A DNA stretch of 64,000 bases from Macrococcoides epidermidis (GTDB lineage: Bacteria > Bacillota > Bacilli > Staphylococcales > Staphylococcaceae), in NCBI RefSeq assembly GCF_042659445.1, contig NZ_JBHSSR010000001.1; one strand, given 5' to 3'. Numbering within the stretch: position 1 is the stretch's first letter; the number at the start of each line of letters is the position of its first letter. Below, piece after piece: positions 34,986 through 43,851 of the stretch. A program made the translations under genes and the position numbers. The notes below the pieces were generated by a model, which worked only from the letters and a program-made list of their open reading frames with translations, was not told where the DNA came from and made no database searches.

Positions 34986-36548
34986 TTATAACAAACTGTA
35001 TAACTTAATCTCTGGAAACTTATCCAGGAACCAGCGTGTAGCAAATTCGTTTTCAAATAAAAATACTTTATTCCCATATCGATCATCTACTAATATTGAA
35101 CGACTTCCGTTCATACTATCTTTAATATCTTCTTCATTTTCAATCCAGCGTGCTATTTTACGTCCAACTGGTTCCATAATGACATCAACGTTATATTCAT
35201 TTTTCATGCGGTGCTCGAATACTTCAAACTGAAGTTGTCCAACTGCTCCAAGTATAATTTGATTCGTATGCAGTGTTCTATAAAGTTGAATCGCACCTTC
35301 TTGTACAAGCTGCTCTATTCCTTTATGGAAATGTTTTTGTTTTAATACATTTTTAGGGCTAACTTTCATAAAGATTTCAGGTGTAAACTGAGGTAACTTT
35401 TCAAATTTAAATTTTTGATTCCCCCCTACGAGCGTGTCACCAATCTGGAAATTTCCTGAGTCATATAAACCGATAATATCGCCACTTACTGCATGATTCA
35501 CCGTTTTTGTATCATCAGCCATAAATGATGTGGAACGAGATATTTTCATCTTTTTATCTGTACGTGTTAGTTTCACATCCATACCACGTTCAAATGCACC
35601 ACTCACGACACGCATAAATGCAATTCTATCACGGTGTAAAGGATTCATATTTGCCTGAATCTTAAAGATAAATCCAGAAAAATCTGTTTCAAATGGAGAT
35701 ACAACTTCTCCTTCTTCTGTTTTACGTCCACTTGGCATCGGTGCATGATCAACATAGGCATTTAAGAAGTTCTGTACACCAAAGTTCGCTAATGCTGAAC
35801 CAAAGAACACGGGTGTTAAATCTCCTGTTAATAATTTTTCATTATCGAATGTTTCACCTGCACCGTCAACTAACATCAATTCTTCAACTGCTTGTTCGAA
35901 AGCAGAATCATTTGAAATAGCATGCTCTTCAACAAGTTCGTAATCTTCATTTAAATGTAAAGTATTCTCTTCATCACGGAAAGGTTCAATCGTTTTCTCT
36001 TTACGGTCAATGATACCGAAGAATGATTGACCCATTCCAATCGGCCAGTTCATAGGATATGTTTCAATTTCTAAAGTCTTTTCAATTTCTTCTAATAATT
36101 CAAAGGGTTCTTTACCGACACGATCAAGCTTATTGATAAATGTAAAGATTGGAATACCACGCATCTTACAAACTTTGAATAACTTTAATGTTTGAGGCTC
36201 AATACCTTTAGCAACGTCTATTACCATGACCGCACTATCTACTGCCATTAACGTACGATACGTATCTTCTGAGAAATCTTCATGTCCTGGCGTGTCTAAA
36301 ATATTGATTTTAAAGTTATCATAATCAAACTGCATAACAGAACTTGTTACCGAAATACCACGTTCTTTTTCAACATCCATCCAATCACTCGTTGCAAACT
36401 TACCTGTCTTTTTACCTTTAACTGTACCCGCTTCACGAATCGCACCACCGAATAATAACAACTTCTCTGTTAAAGTTGTTTTACCAGCATCCGGGTGAGA
36501 GATGATGGCGAACGTTTTTCTTATTTCTACTTCTTGTTTTAATGTCAT
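34986..36548 (-). CDS. prfC: Peptide chain release factor 3
   Basis: RF3 is a translation GTPase that recycles RF1/RF2 from the ribosome after termination. The 520-residue protein shows G1 AIISHPDAGKTTLTEKLL, switch region WMDVEKERGISVTSSV, G3 DTPGHEDFSEDT, G4 FINKLDR and the domain II/III segments seen in PrfC, including LHTNQIILGAVGQLQFEVF. Its length is normal. It lies 11 bp downstream of the YueH gene and ends 78 bp before terC starts, so it belongs to a murE-yueH-prfC transcription unit, as in S. aureus. Confidence 0.96.
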   Translation of the reverse strand: MTLKQEVEIRKTFAIISHPDAGKTTLTEKLLLFGGAIREAGTVKGKKTGKFATSDWMDVEKERGISVTSSVMQFDYDNFKINILDTPGHEDFSEDTYRTLMAVDSAVMVIDVAKGIEPQTLKLFKVCKMRGIPIFTFINKLDRVGKEPFELLEEIEKTLEIETYPMNWPIGMGQSFFGIIDRKEKTIEPFRDEENTLHLNEDYELVEEHAISNDSAFEQAVEELMLVDGAGETFDNEKLLTGDLTPVFFGSALANFGVQNFLNAYVDHAPMPSGRKTEEGEVVSPFETDFSGFIFKIQANMNPLHRDRIAFMRVVSGAFERGMDVKLTRTDKKMKISRSTSFMADDTKTVNHAVSGDIIGLYDSGNFQIGDTLVGGNQKFKFEKLPQFTPEIFMKVSPKNVLKQKHFHKGIEQLVQEGAIQLYRTLHTNQIILGAVGQLQFEVFEHRMKNEYNVDVIMEPVGRKIARWIENEEDIKDSMNGSRSILVDDRYGNKVFLFENEFATRWFLDKFPEIKLYSLL

Positions 36549-36559
36549 ATTTATACTCC

Positions 36560-36799
36560 TTATACTTCACTTGTCCACTGGGCGATAGATAAAGCCAGCT
36601 GATTTGCTTCTTTTTCGTCTAATATGTTAAATAAATGATGATACAGATGGTCAACTAATGCATCACCATAAATATCATAATCAAATTGAATTGAAAAGAA
36701 TATATCCGGTACACTTACAAGAATTGTCTCTTCCTTTTTATTCTCATGTATATATACTTTGCATTGTAATGACTCACCATTATTCGTTCTTATTTTCAT
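36560..36799 (-). CDS. YueH-like small protein
   Basis: The 79-residue protein starts at an ATG preceded by GGGAGAG within the end of murE. The start overlaps the murE stop by 20 bases, so translation is coupled. The sequence MKIRTNNGES, 'VYIHENKKEETILVSVPDIF' and a final amphipathic segment fit the YueH family, which is short, soluble and of unknown role. No catalytic residues or metal sites are seen. Longer in-frame upstream ATGs exist but are buried in murE and have no ribosome binding site. Confidence 0.8.
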   Translation of the reverse strand: MKIRTNNGESLQCKVYIHENKKEETILVSVPDIFFSIQFDYDIYGDALVDHLYHHLFNILDEKEANQLALSIAQWTSEV

Positions 36800-38276
36800 C
36801 CGTTTCTCTCCCATATTTTTCATATGCTGCTTCAAGACCAATTAAATCATCTCTATGCGGCACTTTTTTATAACCTGGCATTATCTGATATGGTTCACGA
36901 CCTTTAGATGCAAGTACTATCATATCACCAGGTTCGCTCACCGCAATTGCATGACGTATGCCTTCAGCCCGATCTAAAAAAGAAATATATCGATTATGCG
37001 TAACACCTTTCTCTAATGCATCTGTTAACTTTTTAGGATCATCATTTGCCGGATTGTCCGGAGTGAATATCACATAATCAGCACGACAAGCAATCGCACC
37101 CATTTCAGGCGTCTTTGTTAAATCTCTTTCACCTGCCATACCTACTAGAAAAATAAGCTTTCCTTTCTTAAATGGTTCAACAGCATCAATTAACTTATTC
37201 ATACCGTCAGGTGTATGTGCATAATCTATAATCAGATCAACCGGTAAATTTCTGTCTAAAACTTCCAGGCGACCTTCTACTGGATTTAAACGTTCAGTAG
37301 CCTGTGCTAGTGTCTCAATATCATGCCCTTGTGTCCACATCGCACATAGAGCTGCAAGCATATTATACACATTAAATCGACCAATATAAGGGCAACGAAT
37401 TAGTGCTTTGCCATCCGGTGTCTGTAAATCAAACTGGATGCCCTCTAAGCTTTCATGTATATTCTCTGCTTTAAAATCACAGTCATTTTCAATTCCATAT
37501 GTGATTATCTCTCTAGGAGAAGCAATGATAAGTTCAGATAAATAATCATCATCGCCATTGATAATAGCATATTTAGGTTTAGTATAATCATTGCCAAGTT
37601 GAGCAAACAATAAAGATTTATGAAATCCGTAACGTTCCATCGTCTGATGAAAATCTAAATGGTCTTGTGTCAGATTAGTGAATATTGCTGCATCAATATC
37701 AACACCATTTGTTCTGCCAAGCGCCAGACCATGACTACTCATCTCCATAGACATTGCCTTAGCACCTTTATGATATGCATCCTTAATATGTTGATTTAAT
37801 GTTATTGTCTCTGGTGTAGAGTTAGAACCTTTAGCGACATCTTCGTTATACTGAAATCCATTTGTTCCTAAATAAGCTGAATTAATTTGTAAGGCTCTAT
37901 GGATATGATGAATCATCGTGGCAACACTTGTCTTACCATTAGTCCCCGTCACACCATATGTCGTTAATTTCTGACTCGGAAAATCCATGAGAAATTGACC
38001 GAAGATATTTGCAACTTTAAGTGTGTCCTTAACAACAACCTGCCCAACATCCTGAGGTAATCCATCAATGAAATGATCAACAACAATCATTCTACAACCT
38101 TGTGCAATGACATTCGGAATGAATTTATGACTATCAACGGTATATCCATGACTTGCGACGAATACAGAATCTGCATTTGCCTGTCTTGAATCTACTACAA
38201 TATTAGTAACTTGTTGAGGAAATTGACCATATATTTTCTTCGCTTTAATCACTTTCAATAGTTCTTTCGTATCCAT
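36780..38276 (-). CDS. murE: UDP-MurNAc-L-Ala-D-Glu:L-lysine ligase MurE
   Basis: MurE adds the third stem-peptide residue during peptidoglycan synthesis. The 498-residue protein has TGTNGKTSVATMIHHI as the ATP loop, EMSSHGLALGR, FTNLTQDHLDFH and, near residue 405, the amino-acid-selecting motif DNPANDDP. The meso-DAP enzymes have DNPRNEDP/DNPRxEDP with Arg, while lysine-type enzymes such as that of S. aureus lack that Arg, so the wall should have L-Lys at position 3. It is divergent from the ABC transporter genes and leads the unit murE-yueH-prfC. Confidence 0.95.
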   Translation of the reverse strand: MDTKELLKVIKAKKIYGQFPQQVTNIVVDSRQANADSVFVASHGYTVDSHKFIPNVIAQGCRMIVVDHFIDGLPQDVGQVVVKDTLKVANIFGQFLMDFPSQKLTTYGVTGTNGKTSVATMIHHIHRALQINSAYLGTNGFQYNEDVAKGSNSTPETITLNQHIKDAYHKGAKAMSMEMSSHGLALGRTNGVDIDAAIFTNLTQDHLDFHQTMERYGFHKSLLFAQLGNDYTKPKYAIINGDDDYLSELIIASPREIITYGIENDCDFKAENIHESLEGIQFDLQTPDGKALIRCPYIGRFNVYNMLAALCAMWTQGHDIETLAQATERLNPVEGRLEVLDRNLPVDLIIDYAHTPDGMNKLIDAVEPFKKGKLIFLVGMAGERDLTKTPEMGAIACRADYVIFTPDNPANDDPKKLTDALEKGVTHNRYISFLDRAEGIRHAIAVSEPGDMIVLASKGREPYQIMPGYKKVPHRDDLIGLEAAYEKYGRETDENKNE

Positions 38277-38346
38277 TCAGTGACCTCCTTTAGTTCAATT
38301 CTTAATTATACACTTTTTTAAAACATTCGCCTATACAAGTTAAACA

Positions 38347-38375
38347 TGTTCATTCAAAATAAATAAGCGTATAAT
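38347..38375 (+). promoter_or_regulatory. Predicted promoter of ABC transporter operon
   Basis: TGTTCA (38347-38352) and a perfect TATAAT (38370-38375) are 17 bases apart, 25 bp ahead of the start codon, with GGGAGG between. It lies in the 124-bp gap divergent from murE. Confidence 0.55.
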
Positions 38376-38400
38376 AAAAATAAAATTAAGGGAGGTTATT

Positions 38401-39114
38401 ATGTCAAAAGTAATTGTGAGTCAACTTTCAAAATCCTTTAATCATCAAAAAATACTTAATGATATCAGTTTTTCTGTAAATAGTGGTGAACGTATAGCTA
38501 TAGTAGGCGCTTCTGGTTCAGGAAAAACGACACTTATACAATGTATGCTTGGTATATTAAAAAGTGATAGCGGTAATGTTACGATAGATGATCATTTTAT
38601 GCCGCATCTTAATTCATTACGAAATATTGGTTATATGGCTCAGTCTGACGCATTATATGAAGATTTAACTGGTCTAGAAAACCTCAGATTCTTCGGTAAA
38701 CTCTATCGATTGCATAAAAAAGAATTACAAGCAGCAATTGATAATGTAGCAAAAATTACTGAATTGACTTCACATCTCAATAAGCGGGTAGCTCAGTACT
38801 CTGGAGGTATGAAGCGCAGATTATCACTTGCAATCAGTTTATTACATCAGCCACAACTTTTAATTTTAGATGAACCAACTGTTGGCGTCGATCCGATATT
38901 AAAACGTAAAATATGGCAATCATTGATTGATTTAAATAGAAACGGTACAACAATCATCATTACTACGCATGTAATGGAAGAAGCTGAGGCATGTGATAAA
39001 TTACTATTGCTGTATAACAGTGAAATGATTGGTTTTGGTACACCTCTTCGTCTTAAATCACATTATCAGGTCGATACAATCGAGGATATATTTATTAAAG
39101 TAGGTGAATTGTAG
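38401..39114 (+). CDS. ABC transporter ATP-binding protein
   Basis: This 237-residue ABC ATPase has Walker A GASGSGKTT, Q-loop YMAQSDALYEDLTG, signature YSGGMKRRLSLAI, Walker B LLILDEPTVGVDP and switch His in ITTHVMEE. The Q-loop neighbourhood and 'DLTGLENLRFFGKLY' are typical of ABC-2 export systems of the drug, lantibiotic or linearmycin type. Its stop codon overlaps the GTG start of the permease gene by one base (TAGTG). The pair lies between murE and ugtP, which are direct neighbours in S. aureus, so it may be a lineage-specific insertion or a loss in staphylococci. The substrate is unknown. Confidence 0.88.
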   Translation: MSKVIVSQLSKSFNHQKILNDISFSVNSGERIAIVGASGSGKTTLIQCMLGILKSDSGNVTIDDHFMPHLNSLRNIGYMAQSDALYEDLTGLENLRFFGKLYRLHKKELQAAIDNVAKITELTSHLNKRVAQYSGGMKRRLSLAISLLHQPQLLILDEPTVGVDPILKRKIWQSLIDLNRNGTTIIITTHVMEEAEACDKLLLLYNSEMIGFGTPLRLKSHYQVDTIEDIFIKVGEL

Positions 39115-40301
39115 TGAAAATATTAACAATCGCACAACGCATTATCACCCAAATCATTCGTGACAAACGGACGTTACTGCTTTTATTTATAGCACCTATT
39201 ATGTTACTTACTTTACTTCATTATATATTTCAAACAGTTGATGAAGGAGAAGCACGTGTTGGAATATATCATATTCCTGAAGAACTTAACCGACAGTTAA
39301 TAGAGAATGATATAGAACGCGTCAAAATCAGTTCGACAAAAAATTTAAAAAATACGATTGAAGATAAAAAACTTGATGGCATTATTATTTCTAATAAAAA
39401 AGATATTGAAATTTATTATACGAATCTAGATCCAAACAAAAATATAAAGTTAAAATCAGCAATACAAGGATATAAAATTAAAACAAAATTTTCAAAGTCC
39501 CAAATTGTTATTGATAATATGCAACAGAAATTTGAAGATATTAATCAGCAGATGGATAAATTAAAAGATCAATTAAAAAAATTAGGTCCTTTATTAGATC
39601 GTATTGGCATAGATTTGCCACAAACTAATAACAAAGACAATCAGATAGTTGTTAATGAAGATGTACTTTTCAAGACGCACTACATTTATGGCGATAAAAA
39701 TAGTAATTACTTTGATATGATCAATCCAGTATTGATTGCTTTCTTTATCTTTTTCTTTACATTCTTAATTTCAGGAATTACATTGTTAAAAGAGCGCACG
39801 ACTGGTACATTAAATAAGTTACTTTCAACACCAATCAAAAGATATGAGATTGTAATAGGATATATGCTAGGTTTCTCTTTGTTTGGCACAATTCAAACTG
39901 TTATGCTAGTGCTATATGCAGTATATGTATTAAAAATGGAAGTAGCAGGTTCAATTTGGCTACTCATCATCAGTAACATTATACTTGCATTTGTTGCGCT
40001 TAGCTTAGGTTTATTTATCTCAACTTTTGCAAAATCAGAATTCCAAATGATACAATTTATTCCACTCATCATTGTACCTCAACTGCTGTTTAGTGGTATT
40101 ATACCTATAGAGAATATGCACAAACCTTTACAAATCATAAGTTATATAATGCCACTTAAGTTTGGTGCAGATAATTTATCACGTATCATGTTAAAAGGAC
40201 AAAGTATTGAAATTATCCCTAATATAATTGTTTTAATTTTTATGTTCATCTTTTTAATGATACTTAACATCGCATTATTAAAACGTTATCGCAACATATA
40301 A
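39114..40301 (+). CDS. ABC-2 type permease
   Basis: The 395-residue permease has one N-terminal helix (about 20-38), an extracytoplasmic domain of about 170 residues and five C-terminal helices, the class ABC-2 'YhgE/linearmycin' layout. The external domain includes a coiled-coil stretch (DNMQQKFEDINQQMDKLKDQ) near residue 145. The membrane part has 'LLSTPIKRYEIVIGYMLGF', the conserved cytosolic loop that contacts the ATPase, and a C-terminal 'FSGIIPIENMHKPLQ' turn. It starts with GTG overlapping the ATPase stop and so is translationally coupled. Export of a lipid, peptide or antibiotic is likely; nothing in the sequence identifies it. Confidence 0.85.
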   Translation: MKILTIAQRIITQIIRDKRTLLLLFIAPIMLLTLLHYIFQTVDEGEARVGIYHIPEELNRQLIENDIERVKISSTKNLKNTIEDKKLDGIIISNKKDIEIYYTNLDPNKNIKLKSAIQGYKIKTKFSKSQIVIDNMQQKFEDINQQMDKLKDQLKKLGPLLDRIGIDLPQTNNKDNQIVVNEDVLFKTHYIYGDKNSNYFDMINPVLIAFFIFFFTFLISGITLLKERTTGTLNKLLSTPIKRYEIVIGYMLGFSLFGTIQTVMLVLYAVYVLKMEVAGSIWLLIISNIILAFVALSLGLFISTFAKSEFQMIQFIPLIIVPQLLFSGIIPIENMHKPLQIISYIMPLKFGADNLSRIMLKGQSIEIIPNIIVLIFMFIFLMILNIALLKRYRNI

Positions 40302-40443
40302 CGTACTGATTTAACTTAATAGTATTGTTTTGTAAAGAATAAACAAAATTATTGTAATTTTTATGTAATTTTCAAGAAAAATTACCACATCAATGTGATA
40401 ATAAGATAGCATTACAATAAATCAAATGAATCGGAGTGTCATT

Positions 40444-41613
40444 ATGCTGATTAAAAATAAAAAAATACTGATTTTGACAGGTTCTTTCGGCAATGGTCAT
40501 ATTTCAGTGACAAATGCACTTGTTAATCAATTTAATAAAATGCACTTACCGAACGTTACTGTAATTGAACATGATTTGTTTCAGGAAGCTCATCCTATCA
40601 TCAATAGCATCGCTAAAAAATATTATCTTAATAGTTATAAATATTTCAGAAGATCATATGAATATTTCTACTATGCAAGACCAGAGAGAACTGAATCTTG
40701 CTTTTATAAATATTATGGATTGAATAAACTTGTCAATCTTATCATTAAAGAAAAGCCGGATTTAATTCTCTTAACGTTCCCTACACCTGTTGTATCCATT
40801 TTAAAACGTGATTTCAATATTCATACACCAGTTTGCACAGTTATTACGGACTACCGTCTACATAAAAACTGGATAACACCTGACTCGGAACAATATTTTG
40901 TTGCGACAGAAGATTTGAAGCAAGAGTTAGTTGCAGTAGGTGTTCCTATTACAAATATTACCGTAACTGGCATACCTATCCATGAAAAATTTAATTTTTC
41001 CGTAGATAGAGATACATGGTTAACTGAACATGGTCTAGATCCAGAAAAGAAGACATTATTAATGGTAGCAGGTGCATTCGGGGTAATGGATGGTTTCAAA
41101 GAAATGCTTACTGCATTAGTTGATAAAAGTAATCACCAGTTTGTTGTTGTGTGTGGAAAGAATCAAACACTCGTAAACAATTTACAACAACATTTTAAAG
41201 GTAAAAATGTACTGGTTATGGGTTATACGCAGGAGATGGCTGAATGGATGTCAGCATGTGACCTCATGTTAACGAAGCCTGGTGGTATTACCATTACTGA
41301 AAGTTTATGTAAACATATCCCCCTTGTATTCTTTGATCCCGCACCTGGACAAGAAGGGGAAAATGCAGTTTATTTTAGCAATAAAGGCTATGCTCGTATT
41401 ACCCATTCATATGCTGAGACAATTCATGTCACATTAGATTTATTAAATCATGAACGTGAGCTAGAACGCTTAATTCAAAATATGAAAAAAGATTACATTC
41501 CAAATTCTGCACAAAACATTTGTAGTTCTATTATCGAAATATTAAACGAATCACTAATCCACAATGATATTCAATCGAAAGCGAGATTATATGCGAGACT
41601 CTTCGCGAAGTAG
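40444..41613 (+). CDS. ugtP: Diglucosyldiacylglycerol synthase UgtP (YpfP)
   Basis: UgtP adds two glucose units from UDP-glucose to diacylglycerol to make Glc2-DAG, the glycolipid anchor of lipoteichoic acid. The 389-residue protein (S. aureus: 391) has the MurG-like GT28 plan: LTGSFGNGHISVTNAL at the N-terminus, VITDYRLHKNW, TGIPIHEKF, then VAGAFGVMDGFKEML and the donor loop MLTKPGGITITESL. The ATG at 40444 follows CGGAGTG; an ATG 18 bp upstream would include the ribosome binding site. It overlaps ltaA by 23 bp, an operon known from S. aureus. It acts at the inner membrane face. Confidence 0.93.
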   Translation: MLIKNKKILILTGSFGNGHISVTNALVNQFNKMHLPNVTVIEHDLFQEAHPIINSIAKKYYLNSYKYFRRSYEYFYYARPERTESCFYKYYGLNKLVNLIIKEKPDLILLTFPTPVVSILKRDFNIHTPVCTVITDYRLHKNWITPDSEQYFVATEDLKQELVAVGVPITNITVTGIPIHEKFNFSVDRDTWLTEHGLDPEKKTLLMVAGAFGVMDGFKEMLTALVDKSNHQFVVVCGKNQTLVNNLQQHFKGKNVLVMGYTQEMAEWMSACDLMLTKPGGITITESLCKHIPLVFFDPAPGQEGENAVYFSNKGYARITHSYAETIHVTLDLLNHERELERLIQNMKKDYIPNSAQNICSSIIEILNESLIHNDIQSKARLYARLFAK

Positions 41614-42790
41614 ATTTACAGGCAAAAACTTTTGGTTAATGATTTCGATTTTGTTTTTAATGGAATTTGCACGTGGAATGTATGTTTTGAGCTATCTCCC
41701 AGTATTGCCGACAACTAATTCAAAAATTACTGTTGGTATCGTTTCTTTTGCCATCACACTTCACTTTATCAGTGATTCGCTCACAAACTTTGGAATTGGA
41801 TTTATGTTAAAAAGATTTGGTACGAAGAAAGTTTTAAATTTAGGATTTTTATTAGCATTTTTTGGTTTATCTATAGTGGTATGCTTCAATAACCCGATTG
41901 CACTAATTATTGCGGCAATACTGACAGGTATTGCTGTAAGTCCAATTTGGGTCATTATGTTAAGTTCAATTGATGATACAAAACGGTCAAAACAGATGGG
42001 ATATGTTTATTTTGCATGGTTAGTCGGCATGATGGCTGGAATGATTGTTATGAACTTAATATTTAAAATCCATCCGACAAAATTTACTTTTCTCATGCCA
42101 GTATTTGTTTTGATTGCATGGTTGCTTTACTTTTTTGTGCATGTAGAAGTCTCATTTTTTGAGAAGAAGTCTATAAAGACACAATTTGCCCACATTAAAC
42201 ATGTTATGATGCGACACTTAGTATTATTTCCTGGTATTGTTTTACAGGGACTTGCCATAGGTATGCTTGTACCTATATTACCAATATACGCAATTAAACA
42301 CCTTCATGTAACAACACTTGAATATACCTATCTATTAATTGCAGGAGGTATTGGTTGCACGATATCAATGCTATTTATTTCAAAATTTATGGATGAAGTT
42401 TCTAAAATTTATTCTCATATCGTTATATTAACTGGATTTGTCATCTTTGGTGTTGCTATATTTACTATGACGCAAATCAATAACTATTATCTGGTACTTA
42501 TTGCAGCTGTGCTTATCGGTATCTTTTACGGCTTATTATTACCAGGATGGAATGCATTTATGGCGAGTCAGGTTGAAGCTAAATTGAAAGAGGAATCATG
42601 GGGTGTATTTAATTCCCTGCAAGGCATTGGCACCATGCTTGGACCTGTTATAGCAGGCATAATTACTGAAGTATTTCATAATACTAATTTTACTTTATTT
42701 ACTTCAGCTAGTTTATTTTTAAGTCTTGCCTTATTTTACGGGATTTATTTTTTAAGAATGCATCATCAGAAAAACAGAGCTGATCATTAA
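41591..42790 (+). CDS. ltaA: Glycolipid flippase LtaA
   Basis: LtaA moves Glc2-DAG from the inner to the outer leaflet, where lipoteichoic acid is built on it. The 399-residue protein (S. aureus: 396) is a major-facilitator protein with twelve hydrophobic segments. The first helix carries 'FLMEFARGMYVLSYLPVLP' and the helix 2-3 loop has GFMLKRFGTKKVLN, both matching LtaA. The gene begins inside the 3' end of ugtP, so the synthase and the flippase are made together. A terminator follows the stop codon. Confidence 0.92.
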   Translation: MRDSSRSRFTGKNFWLMISILFLMEFARGMYVLSYLPVLPTTNSKITVGIVSFAITLHFISDSLTNFGIGFMLKRFGTKKVLNLGFLLAFFGLSIVVCFNNPIALIIAAILTGIAVSPIWVIMLSSIDDTKRSKQMGYVYFAWLVGMMAGMIVMNLIFKIHPTKFTFLMPVFVLIAWLLYFFVHVEVSFFEKKSIKTQFAHIKHVMMRHLVLFPGIVLQGLAIGMLVPILPIYAIKHLHVTTLEYTYLLIAGGIGCTISMLFISKFMDEVSKIYSHIVILTGFVIFGVAIFTMTQINNYYLVLIAAVLIGIFYGLLLPGWNAFMASQVEAKLKEESWGVFNSLQGIGTMLGPVIAGIITEVFHNTNFTLFTSASLFLSLALFYGIYFLRMHHQKNRADH

Positions 42791-42812
42791 TGAATCAGCT
42801 CTGTTTTAATTT
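42771..42812. terminator. Terminator between ltaA and galU
   Basis: AAAACAGAGCTGAT (42771-42784) pairs with ATCAGCTCTGTTTT (42794-42807), and T-rich tails lie on both strands; it serves the two convergent genes. Confidence 0.9.
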
Positions 42813-42827
42813 TTATTAGCTTGGTAA

Positions 42828-43703
42828 TTAATTTTTGTATTTCTTAACGAGATCTTCTAAAAACGGAATAAGTTGATCTTTCATTTCTGAACGCATCGCG
42901 TATTCCATTGTTGTCTTAACAAATCCAATTTTATCTCCAACATCATAACGTTCACCTTCGAAATCATACGCATATACTTCATCATCTTCATTAACACGAG
43001 CAATTGCATCTGTAAGTTGAATTTCTCCACCTGCTCCAATATTCTGTTCTTCAAGATAATTAAATATATCTGGTGTTAAAACATAGCGACCCATAATTGC
43101 TAATCTAGAATCTGTCGTTCCTAATTTCGGCTTTTCAATTAAAGTATCGATCTCATATAAACGGCCATCCTGTGATTTGGATTCAATCATACCGTATCGT
43201 TCTGTATCTTCATATGAAACAGTTTTAGCACCGATTACTGATTTTTGTTTATCATCATAAACATCCATCAGTTGTTTAATTGCCGGTACTTCACCATCAA
43301 CGATGTCATCACCGAGTAAGACAGCAAAAGGTTCTTCACCTATAAATTGTTTCGCTGTCCAAATTGCATGACCTAATCCTTGTGGTGATTTTTGTCTCAC
43401 ATAAAAGATATTCGCTAGATTCGTTGAATGCTGTACTTTCTCTAGTAAATCATACTTTCCTTTTTCTTCTAAGTTAAATTCCAGTTCCATTTGGGCATCA
43501 AAATGATCTTCAATCGCACGTTTATGCTTACCAGTTACGATAATAATATCTTCAATACCTGCTGCAACTGCTTCTTCAACTATATATTGAATTGTCGGTT
43601 TGTCTAAAATCGGTAATATCTCCTTTGGCATTGCTTTAGTAGCAGGTAAAAATCTCGAGCCGATACCAGCAGCTGGAATGACAGCTTTTCTAACTTTTGA
43701 CAT
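42828..43703 (-). CDS. galU: UTP-glucose-1-phosphate uridylyltransferase
   Basis: This enzyme makes UDP-glucose, the donor for UgtP and for other glycan synthesis. The 291-residue protein opens with RKAVIPAAGIGSRFLPATKAMPKE, the nucleotide-binding signature, and has PTIQYIVEEAVAAGI, 'VLLGDDIVDGE', IEKPKLGTTDSRLAIMGRYVL and the KTTMEYAM segment near the end. The name gtaB is used in staphylococci. The start at 43703 (MSKVRK) is preferred over an in-frame ATG that abuts the AAAGGA ribosome site. In S. aureus gtaB is unlinked to ugtP-ltaA; here it converges on them. Confidence 0.94.
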   Translation of the reverse strand: MSKVRKAVIPAAGIGSRFLPATKAMPKEILPILDKPTIQYIVEEAVAAGIEDIIIVTGKHKRAIEDHFDAQMELEFNLEEKGKYDLLEKVQHSTNLANIFYVRQKSPQGLGHAIWTAKQFIGEEPFAVLLGDDIVDGEVPAIKQLMDVYDDKQKSVIGAKTVSYEDTERYGMIESKSQDGRLYEIDTLIEKPKLGTTDSRLAIMGRYVLTPDIFNYLEEQNIGAGGEIQLTDAIARVNEDDEVYAYDFEGERYDVGDKIGFVKTTMEYAMRSEMKDQLIPFLEDLVKKYKN

Positions 43704-43799
43704 ATGAGAAACCATCCTTTACTCAAATTAAATTTTCTATTTTATATTCAATCTATTATAGTTTAACATACTTTAATCAAGGATTAATATTAAGAATTT

Positions 43800-43838
43800 A
43801 TAAATAATAAAAGGACAACCAAATAAATGGTTATCCTT
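43800..43838 (-). terminator. Terminator after AI-2E transporter gene
   Basis: A 10-bp stem (43829-43838 with 43811-43820) containing a G-U pair possible only in the minus-strand RNA, followed by a U-rich tract. Confidence 0.75.
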
Positions 43839-43851
43839 CTATTAAGTAATA

